DNA from: Gonocerus acuteangulatus | Taxonomy: Eukaryota > Arthropoda > Insecta > Hemiptera > Coreidae | Length of the DNA stretch: 64,000 bases | NCBI GenBank assembly: GCA_946811695.1 | Contig: OX328128.1 | Location: 30,860,562-30,924,561 of the forward strand | Direction of reading: 5' to 3' | In this document: one piece after another, positions 55,881 through 64,000 of the stretch | How the letters are laid out: each line of letters begins with the position of its first letter | Numbering within the stretch: the stretch's first letter is position 1 | The notes under the pieces: generated by a model | What the model was told of the DNA's origin: nothing | The model's database searches: none | What the model saw: only the letters and a program-made list of their open reading frames with translations | Program-made: the position numbers and the translations under genes

Positions 55881-56639
55881 TATTTAAAAAAAAAGAAGGA
55901 AAAAACGACGTTTTGGCTTTTATCATGTAGAATTTGACCACTCGAATATTTAATAAAAGTTCTATAAAAAATACTGCCTAATTTTTCTCTTCTGTGAATT
56001 CGCCCTAGACAAAGGGACGGTTGCTTAGTTCCTTAAAAGGCACCAAAAATCCCTTTAAATACGCATTACAAGTGTGCTATGCGGGCTTGCCGTAATTTTT
56101 ATTTAGTAATTAATTTAATCGTGAACGGGAAGGCAAATGCGTCTACTTAATATTATTTAGATATTGCAAATCTCTCTCTCTCTCTTTATATGTATATATA
56201 TATATATATACCAAAAGTGTAGTTTTTTTCGCCACGGAAGTTGAGATTAAGTTCTAACCACCAAAATAGGTCTTTCTGAAGGAGGGTGCTACCCGTGTAA
56301 AAATTATGCCTATTTTCTTTAGGCATATTTTTTTAAATGTTTTCGAAACGGTTGGGAATCTTCCTAAGTGAGAGGTGACAAATGGATTGCCTGCTAAATA
56401 TCATGAAAATAGATCGAGGTACTGGTTTCGGCTGGATTTTCTCAGTCAAAGAATCTTGCGCTGCGACCTTCAGACGTGGTTTTCGCTACAAAATGTTAAA
56501 AGGTTCTATATTACGATTTCTTATTTTATTAATCACAGCCGGCTGCACTGAGATCCTTCTAAATCTCCCTCTCTCTCTTTATATATATATAATTTTCCAC
56601 GTATTTCTGATCTTTATTTACGTATAATTATTTATTCTT
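55881..56639. other. Unassigned sequence
   Basis: Two small TA tracts (56198-56210, 56578-56590) preceded by CTCTCTCT. No gene was seen. Confidence 0.35.
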
Positions 56640-56866
56640 TATATATGGCCAAGGTCAAAAGAATAGTACTCCAATTCTCTTTGTACTATTTATTGTTTGT
56701 ACGCCCTACACGTTTCGTGGCCTTTATGCCACCTCCTCAGGGGCCATTACATCCCTATGCGTGGATAGCTCGCCACCCATACTAAGACTGTTTTAGTATG
56801 GGTGGCGAGCTATCCACACATAGGGATGTAATGGCCCCTGAGGAGGTGGCATAAAGGCCACGAAAC

Positions 56867-56870
<4 letters not shown>
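56640..56870. mobile_element. Palindromic Penelope-type element, second copy, one arm shortened
   Basis: Same family as 39394-39719. Both arms carry CTGAGGA, G, stem GTGGC/GCCAC, GAAACGTG (right arm 56838-56867; left arm complement 56711-56740). The left arm extends to 'ggccaaggtcaaaagaatag' as in the other copy; the right arm stops after GAAACGTG and passes directly into (TA)n. Differences between arms are fewer than between the two elements, so each palindrome arose or was homogenised separately. Confidence 0.8.

Positions 56871-56920
<50 letters not shown>
56871..56920. repeat. (TA)n microsatellite
   Basis: TA tract joined directly to the truncated arm of the Penelope-type palindrome. Confidence 0.95.
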
Positions 56921-56923
<3 letters not shown>

Positions 56924-57000
56924 TTCTCAGAACATACCCTGAGGAAGCCGACAAAATGTCTTGCGAATGTCGTATTAGCACATTACGTGGTTATATTTAG
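56921..57000 (+). mobile_element. Penelope-like remnant, decayed hammerhead
   Basis: 'ccCTGAGGAAGCCGACAaaaTGTC...GCGAATGTCGTATTAG' keeps the CTGANGA box, but the GAAA box is altered (GCGAAT). It follows the TA tract. Confidence 0.4.
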
Positions 57001-58145
57001 AAGACCTTAAAACATTATTTACATATAACTACTCTAAATTTAATCTAGAGTTTTGTATGCCATAGTTTAAATGATGCAAAAAGGCAAGACATTGTTCTAC
57101 TGTTGTCTTGCTACAGAGCACTAATGTTTTCGGATCTGGCGTTACATTTCGAGGACACTACAAGTTTATTTAATTTCCATGTGTAATATCTAAAATAAAA
57201 GAATTCCACCTAAATGTACCAGATAAATTAAATCATGAAAGCATACAGTTTTTTATTCGTAATGGATTTGCATATCAATCAGGCAGGAGTTATTAAATTG
57301 TTCTCCATCCAAGAATTGTAATTATGAAATTGTCTGCCAATATATTTAATTTGCATTTTAATATCTATACTCGGCATTAATATATCAAATGAGCCTTGCG
57401 GAAACGCAATCAAAAACAAGTTTAAATGCCATGTTCACTCCGAGCAACCTTTTTGCCAGATTTCTCTTGTATATTTTTCCTGGCTGCCGTGTTCCTTATT
57501 TAGTACTTATAATTTCACCTTCAGCTTGCCATTTTAATACAAAACTATATTTGTAGAAGTTTTAAAGGGAATGTGGCTATTCAAAGACGGAATAACACTT
57601 TTAAAAATTCGTTAACCTACATTTTTCCTGAATAATCGGATGTTCATTACTCATCAGATTTTGGCATTTACTATTGATTAGGTAGATAATACTGCTTTTC
57701 ATCCAGTCACAGTAAATACTCGTAACAATGTATCAATTATTGTGTGAGAAATATATATTTTCATTTAGGGAAAGAGTAGAGGGGGCTCGACGTTGCCAGT
57801 TTTGCAAACCTTCCAAGCCCAGCTCTTCCTTGGCGTGAGTCTAGGAGATGGAGAAGTGACAACCCAGCAAGGCCGTCATTGGCTAGAGGCGCCTCCATCT
57901 TCCCCACCCGTTCACAGCCAAGTGACAAGTTATATCTATGACACTATAGAATACAATAAAGAAGTTTGGACGAATATAAATAGACAATACGTCCTACTCT
58001 ATTAGTAATAGGCCTCTAAAAATACGATAATATTTATTAGGCGCATCATTACTTTATAATAATAAATTTATCAATATCTAGATGAATTTTTCAAATACAA
58101 TATAATTATCTAATAAAGTGTAAACAAAAACTTTCACATTCTTTA
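57001..58145. other. Single-copy DNA, possibly conserved non-coding
   Basis: 57235-57420 is rich in octamer- and homeodomain-like words (ATTTGCAT at about 57266 and 57349 region, TAATTAT, CATATCAATCAGG). No repeat or exon was seen. The regulatory reading is inference only. Confidence 0.3.
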
Positions 58146-58149
58146 TTAA

Positions 58150-58386
58150 CACTAGATTTACCAGACCAGTCATTTTGACTGGTCGTGCAATTTCAATTCA
58201 AAATTCCTACTACATAATATGTAGTATATGTTATATTATAACATTTGCTTTTCTAAATGATGTTATAACTTTTGTAGCTATAAGTAGAGAATACATTTTA
58301 ATGAACTTAATGTTACTTTATGTATATTCGTAGCAAATTTTTTGATTTTGTCATTTATACGAGTACCAAGTCTGGTAAATCTAGTG
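58150..58386. mobile_element. piggyBac-type MITE (237 bp)
   Basis: TTAA at 58146-58149 and 58387-58390, with 17-bp inverted ends CACTAGATTTACCAGAC / GTCTGGTAAATCTAGTG. Next to the left end is a small hairpin (GACCAGTC-attttGACTGGTC). No coding capacity. Confidence 0.9.
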
Positions 58387-58435
58387 TTAAAAAAATTATA
58401 AGAAGTCAAGGAATGCTAAACTAAGATAAAACGTA

Positions 58436-58510
58436 GGATCTTCAGAAAAATACATATTGCGAACGTTTCGGCATACTCTTTGGCATCCTTCTTCAGCTCT
58501 AAATCTGGTG
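58436..58510 (-). mobile_element. Penelope-like remnant with hammerhead-like boxes
   Basis: On the - strand: CTGAAGA, then AGGATGCCAAAGAGTATGCC, then GAAACGTTCGC. Both core boxes are intact, but stem II no longer pairs (GGATGCC against GTATGCC), consistent with decay from a GGCATAC/GTATGCC stem. Confidence 0.45.
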
Positions 58511-59583
58511 AACAGTAATTCTTTGATTATATACTTGGTGGACGGGCGCCTCGGGTAATTAGATATGTATGGGTTACAAAGTTTTTGACCGATCTTTACC
58601 AAAATTGGAAGGATCTCACTCTTACCAATAATGATTATACATTAAAGGAAAGTCGCCATTCCTGATAATTGGATTTATATCGGTTTGATGTGCCAATAAG
58701 AGAAATGTGCTTATATGAAGTCAATGATATTCGAGAGTTTTAGAGTTTGATCTGAGTAGAAGCAAGACTGGCAGCCAATATCTTTGAAAGCAGAAGGATG
58801 TTGGCGTCAACAAAGGAGAAAGCATTACAGGTGATTACGAGAACGATCGAGTGAATGATGGAAAACCAGAGTGAGAGGGAGTGAGAGAGAGAGATACTAC
58901 AATGAGAAAGATCTCAGTGCTGCCAACACGCCAGCTGTGATTATTCCTCAAACAAAACCCGCCATTCCTGATAATTACTCGAAGAGATAAAAGCGCGGGA
59001 AATGGCTTTCTTCGCGGGCCAATCGATGCTTCGCCCTACAATTAAGTAAGTGACGCAGGGCACTCGGACCATTAGTGAAATATTAAAGCGAGCCAATCCG
59101 AAGAGAGAGCTCCGTGAGGGGGGGGGGGGGGGCTGGTTCTATCCGGAATGTAATTAGACTTAGAACAGAAGATTACATCTCCAGCTTCGGGATTAAATTT
59201 TTTTCTTCAATCCCAGCAAATGGCGGGCGGTGGAACTGCTCAGTCGGACAGTTATCAGCCGGGACTGTGGATAAATACAGTTTTTTTCCCCATTTTCAGA
59301 GATCCCCCGCCACGACAGAAATTGATAACAGAGCCTTCGCAATATTGTTATTCTTTACAAGGTTTGCAGATGATAAATCAACAACATTTTTCTATAATAA
59401 AAGGAATTAAAACTTGCAAAATTAAATCAGCGTAGAGCCGACTTCAACTGGAATGACCGTTTTTTTTAGCCTTAATACTGGTCACCTACGCTGTGAATTC
59501 ATAATATTTTGAATATATGCTCCTTTTTCTGAGGATCACTTGCCAGTATTTTGCAAAACATTTGGAAGTTTTTCAGCCTTCGC
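58511..59583. other. Single-copy DNA with a GC-rich island
   Basis: 58900-59300 ('ccagctgtgattattcctc', 'gaaatggctttcttcgcgg', 'gacgcagggcactcgg') contrasts with its surroundings and includes a G13 run at 59121-59132. Short open frames here are not convincing. Confidence 0.35.
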
Positions 59584-59665
59584 AAAGGGGCTGGTAAGCT
59601 AAGAGGTAGAGCATTTGGATCTTCTAGTGTTGGTGTACGGATCCTAGACCGTCCCTAAGACTACC
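59584..59665 (+). repeat. tRNA-like sequence, possible SINE head
   Basis: 'ggtaagctaagaggtagagc' resembles an A-box/D-arm and 'acggatcctagaccg' a damaged B-box/T-arm at suitable spacing. It does not fold as a full tRNA, so it is a pseudo-tRNA or SINE head at best. Confidence 0.3.
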
Positions 59666-60498
59666 AACTCTTTTTATTAATACATTGGGTATCTGCAAGG
59701 GGCAGAATCAGACGGCCGGAACATAGTTCTGACCACACACTCGATAGTGCGCTGTATCGTCATGAAGCAGATACCTCTACAGTATTTGCACCTTGTGGCT
59801 TTGTGGACTGCTCCGGACTGGTATCATCAGCCTTCCTTACAGATGCTATTGATAGCATTCCTTGTTTGAAAAATGGGATTTTAATACCCGTATAAAATGT
59901 CTGACAGCACTTTCACATTACATCTCGAAATAGTTGTTCTTCATCGTATATCTCAATCGTCTAATTTTTATCAAGACAATAATGAGAATAGGAACAGTTC
60001 GATTTTACACGTTGGGGTGTTTATAGGGTTAAAATACGCACCAACGGATGATGCGCTGGACACAATCTTATCTTCATTTAAGGCATCCTGGAGGTTGTGA
60101 AACGTCGAATAGTGTTTAGGTAAAATGACCCTTTCTCGCCAAAAGTGTAAAAATTATACAGTGCAGCAGCTTGTGGAAAAGGAGTCCAAAGGAAAGTCTT
60201 TAATGTCCTAATTAGATTTGGTTGGCCTGCACATGGGGAAGGTCTGTTTGTCTCAAGGAAACACTTGCACAGGCCAACCTACACTAATCATGATGCAGAT
60301 GATGGAACTCTTTTACCGAAATCTTCTTTGCCGCATCATTAAACCGCGTTTGGCGGAACAGGCTTTGACTAGACCTGCTTCCTACGTTTTTGAGCGCACG
60401 AAACTAAATAAGGTCAAATATGTCACTTTGGCTGCAGAATAAATCGATCCTCCACGTCTAAAACTATGGACCCCGCACTTGGAGCCTATTAACGAAAA
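59666..60498. other. Unassigned sequence
   Basis: A + frame at 60218-60442 (ends 'PASYVFERTKLNKVKYVTLA') has no recognised family. The remainder is unclassified. Confidence 0.3.
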
Positions 60499-61087
60499 GT
60501 CCGATTCGCAGGAACTGCATCAACTTAGCGCGGTTCCATTCTTATCCGAAGTGCGATTAGTAAAGGAATAGTAGCAGCTATCGGTAGGTTTTGATCTTTC
60601 GTTAAAAATATAAAACAAAATCTCAAAAAGAAGGAAGCTTAAAGCGCCACATATGGAAACTGACAGTTTTCTAAGCGGATGGGACTCTCCCGTCATTTCG
60701 ACGCTCACTCTAAGAAAACTATTACCAATATGATTCTTATTTTCTCAGCTTTAATGAAATACTCATTCCACTGTTAAATAAACTTAAAAAACACAAGTGA
60801 GGTAAACAGTGACAAAAACCCGTTTAAAATAACAAAACTAAAACTTTCCTAGTTTTAAGCACTTACTTCTCCCACTGATATTGCCCCATCGAAATTTGCT
60901 TCAGAATCTTTTTTGTAGAGAATTTAGTAAGCTTTTGAATGGTTATATCGTACTTCCCACTGTTTTGAAGATGTTAAGGGGGAAAAATGGTGCTAATACC
61001 TACCGATAGCTGCTATATTCCTTCACTAATCGCACTCGAGATAAGAACGGAACCGCGCTAAGATGATGCAGTTCCTGCGGGTGCGAC
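60499..61087. mobile_element. ~589-bp inverted-terminus unit of family X
   Basis: Inverted ends as at 13317. The conserved 62-codon frame is on the - strand (60520-60708). Confidence 0.88.
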
Positions 61088-62981
61088 TTTTTTTCCAGAC
61101 AAATTAATGTATTGTGTTTATATTATAATATAAATATTATATTTGTAAGAAGAGCAAGTCACTTTAATTGCGGTGTAAAATATTGTCGCTAGCTAAATCT
61201 AAGTATTATATAAGCTCATAAGGAAATAATGGTGCTCATGGCTCATTTTCGATGCACCACCAAAGAAATAAAAAAAAAAAAAACAATAAGGACAATATAC
61301 GAAGATTCCGAACCATTTCATTTCTGTTAATAAAATATTTTATTCTAATCCCAATAACGCTACACTTATACACAAATAATTTTTTTTTAGGCATCTATTT
61401 AATACGAATAAAATAAGGTTATAATGAGCGATCCGCTGTGGCATACACCAAGTACAACCACCGTGTGGAGTGCAACTAGTATAGACCGGTACGTCAGTAC
61501 CACTGTGGTATGTAAAGAGCGGCTGTTCTGATACTCACAAAAATTAGAAATCCTACATTCCTGAAGTTGTTTGGAGGCTTACCTTTATGACTCTAGAAAG
61601 GGACTTACAGATGACGAGGGTACACTGAGAGGTACCTGGGGACAGGGAAAATGCCCCCCACCCTAAGCCTCCTAGCTCCTCACCTTCGAATTCCTATGAT
61701 TTTGTTCAATGAATTTAAACAAAAAAATTAATAAATAGATAAAAACTGCTGAAAATAGGGAATACCAAAAACAATTCTAAAGAACGAAATCAACACCAGT
61801 ACAGTAATCTTGATATTCATAGGGCATCTTCGAATTCCAAGATGCCGTTGAAACAAAATATTGTTTCTATTTATACGTATCTTGTTTTATTGACTAATAC
61901 ATTTGACTACTATAAGCAATCACAAAAATAACGAGCAGTGAAAAACACTGTAGGAAACACACAAAAAGATTCGTTCAAATAAACGAAATTACCTATGTTT
62001 TAAGCACTTATTTCTCCAAATATGACCATCCCATCGCAAATGTCTTCAAAACATTTTTTGTAGAGAATTTAGTAACCTTTCGAATGGTAATCTTTTGCTT
62101 GCCAAGATTCTGAACCGTTTACGTGATATTAATGAAAATATACGAAGTTCCCAAAACTTTTCTTGACTAAAAATAAAATATTTTATTTTAATCCTTCCTT
62201 TACTCCAAACGTAACCAAATTTTCAACATATTAGTTTTAATAAAATTCAAACATGCAGAAAATGTTTCAACTGAATCCCATGATTCTAAGTACCAAAATC
62301 AAAGACAAAAAGAACAGTTCGAATAAGCGAAATCAATTACTTTAAAGTTTTAAGCACTTACTTCTCCGATTGACATCGCCTAATCAAAACATTCATCAGA
62401 ACCTTTTTTTGTAGAGCACTTAGTAAGCTTTCTAATGGTATTCTTCCGTTTACGAAGATTCTCAACCTTTTTCGATATATTAAGGAAAGTATACAAAGTT
62501 ACCAAAACGTTTTATGTCTGTTAATAAAATATTTTATTCTAACCCTTCCTTAACTCCAAACGTAACCAAAAGTTTAACATGTTAGTTTTGATGAAATTCA
62601 AACATGCAAAAAATGTTTCAACTGAATCCCGTTATTCTAAGTACCCAAACCAAAAACGGTATTCAAAAAATCTTTCCAATTTTCTCAAAAACGGTTAAAG
62701 CTATCGCCTTGAAAATGGTTTCATTCGTTTTCCTAGCCCAAGAAGCCTATAAAACGAGTACTTACAAGCTTATGAACTCAAAAACGTAAGCGTTACGATT
62801 TTTTTTGCGCAAATTTCGCCCTAAACGCCATCTTCCAGTGGGCGGATTCTGCTGGTTAACGAACTTGACCTTTCAAATTGGACGACGGATTTTTGTACCA
62901 AATTTCATCACTAACGGACCATTAGGGAAGCCAGAAATGAGCGAACAGACAAATATATATATATATTTGTCTGTTTACAGG

Positions 62982-63120
62982 TTTTTAGCGGGGTTCCTCC
63001 CTCCCCCATAGGGAGGAACCCCGCTTATAGGGTTGATACAATGAAACAATCCGGAAGTGCCGACTAGAAAATTTCGCGTTTCAGAACCCCTAGAGACCGA
63101 AAATAACGGTGGTTCAAATT

Positions 63121-63174
<54 letters not shown>

Positions 63175-63336
63175 TATACATATATATATAAATATACAAA
63201 TTTGAACCACCGTTATTTTCGGTCTCTAGGGGTTCTGAAACGCGAAATTTTCTAGTCGGCACTTCCGGATTGTTTCATTGTATCAACCCTATAAGCGGGG
63301 TTCCTCCCTATGGGGGAGGGAGGAACCCCGCTAAAA
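62982..63336. repeat. 355-bp inverted pair of family X 3' modules
   Basis: Reversed module 62982-63122 and forward module 63194-63336 mirror each other across a (TA)n with 'aaatatatac' breaks. Both ends read AGCGGGGTTCC / GGAACCCCGCT, unlike the GGAACCGCGCT of other copies, so the two ends share a private base change. Confidence 0.9.
63123..63193. repeat. (TA)n microsatellite at the palindrome centre
   Basis: TA tract joining the two inverted 3' modules. Confidence 0.95.
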
Positions 63337-64000
63337 ACCTTTTTCCGATGTTTGTATACTGCTGGGTAACTTCGTTAGATTTAATCAAAATCGGACCATT
63401 TCTATAGTTGCAATAGCGCAATCAGACACACACAACAGGCATATGTAGACATTTTTTCTTGGCATAGAGGTTATGAACGGCACTACCCGATTTTCTTATC
63501 ATGTCAATGTTAGAGCGCGTTCTGTCCGAATAGGGAGGGGAAAAAAAGTCCGTCACGCAGAAGCTGAATAACTAAGCAATTTCCTCAGAATTTGGGTTGT
63601 GTAGACTGATTTCCAGAACAATTTGCTTAAAATATCCTACACAAATAAAATAAAAACATGAATAGTTCTCTTTTAATTTTGTAATGAGTAACTGTTCAAT
63701 TATTAATTTGCTTCCAGAGTGTTTACACATGGTACATACAACACTACTTAATAAATACTAAAAACTTCATATTTTCGTCTTTTGATCTAACGTAGGAACA
63801 GGATACAGTCCCTCTAGTGGGAGATAGCGCTCCTTGCGGCGGCCTTGCGAACCTACGACTGGCGGGCAATTCTATTGAAATATATTACAAAGTAAACTCC
63901 CCTTTCCGATTGACCGATTTAGCTCATTTTTACAACACTTCTTTCCCATCAGTTACCCATGAAGTATACCGCGTTTCGTTACAATACAGCAGAAATTACG
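63337..64000. other. Unassigned sequence with a worn family X 5' terminus
   Basis: 63548-63590 (after A7: GTCCGTCACGCAGAAGCTGA) looks like a decayed family X 5' end. 63640-63790 resembles 54590-54720 ('aaataaaaacatgaatagttc', 'caattattaatttgcttccagag'), so a dispersed repeat is shared between these places. Confidence 0.45.

Larger units (their letters stand above)
60499..63336 (+). mobile_element. Family X, long form, with inverted duplicate 3' module
   Basis: 5' terminus GTCCGATTCGCAGG after A4; 600-bp unit; spacer; units; conserved block; then 'gaacagacaaatata' twice around a very short TA tract, followed by a reversed and then a forward 3' module (62982-63336). It ends GGAACCCCGCTAAAAA. 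Co-linear with 42518-45176 to about 62965. Confidence 0.9.

Noticed and set aside
58436..58510. Active hammerhead ribozyme on the - strand
   Set aside because: Core boxes are present, but stem II cannot pair; kept only as a remnant.
59584..59665. Genuine tRNA gene
   Set aside because: The acceptor stem and anticodon arm do not pair, and the B-box is damaged.
59897..60442. Possible gene with two adjacent + frames
   Set aside because: Frames are short, separated by stops, without splice or domain evidence.

Overview
The window looks like a repeat-dominated piece of a large animal nuclear genome, most likely an arthropod and probably an insect. It is visibly AT-rich, has no bacterial-style gene packing, and carries (TA)n microsatellites, poly-A/T-tailed SINEs, Jockey-type LINE fragments, mariner and piggyBac relics, and Penelope-type inverted repeats with hammerhead-like ribozyme motifs. 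The Jockey-like LINE fragments and the element mix are the basis for the arthropod call; I cannot name the species.

Protein-coding content is sparse. The best host gene is a terminal exon on the + strand at 51049-51421. It encodes a Ly6/uPAR-type three-finger domain, a Thr-rich stalk and a GPI-type hydrophobic tail, followed by AATAAA. A second candidate is a signal-peptide first exon with a GTAAGT donor on the - strand at 7337-7390. A decayed, unidentified open frame lies at 52574-52966. All other recognisable protein pieces are transposon relics: two DD34D mariner transposases, two piggyBac-like transposase remnants that keep the C-terminal Cys-rich zinc domain, and four LINE fragments.

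The main architectural feature is one composite repeat family, called family X here, with about a dozen full, partial or nested copies: 1-557, 2090-4392, 7894-16405, 23386-24154, 35040-39911, 42518-45176 and 60499-63336. Its 5' end is GTCCGACTCGCAGG. Its 3' end is a 16-bp-stem hairpin ending GGAACCGCGCT, and A4-6 tracts flank both ends. The interior holds degenerate ~350-385 bp tandem units, a (TA)n tract and, in some copies, a ~600-bp unit with ~90-bp inverted termini. Two insertions allow the empty target to be read: one copy inside a mariner transposase frame and one inside another family X copy. They fix the termini without any database. The terminal hairpin, subterminal inverted repeat and A/T-tract target suggest a Helitron/Helentron-like mechanism, which is inference.

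Region by region: 1-18 kb is family X copies with LINE pieces, a hAT MITE with a perfect 8-bp TSD and a 44-bp minisatellite. 18.9-21.5 kb is a four-layer nest (hAT-like MITE, TA tracts, a 2-kb TIR element with a 164-bp palindrome, and a piggyBac relic). 22.9-24.9 kb is a three-layer nest (MITE, mariner, family X). 26-30 kb holds tRNA- and 5S-headed SINEs that share a tail. 31.7-33.2 kb is a mariner plus a LINE. 35-46.9 kb is family X, Penelope-type hammerhead palindromes, a 57-bp array framed by TIRs and a piggyBac element. 50-60 kb is mostly single-copy DNA with the Ly6 exon, several GC-richer islands that could be regulatory, and more TA-linked hammerhead-like remnants. The window ends in another family X copy with a duplicated inverted 3' end.

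All coordinates and calls come from reading the sequence by eye; edges of degenerate repeats are approximate.
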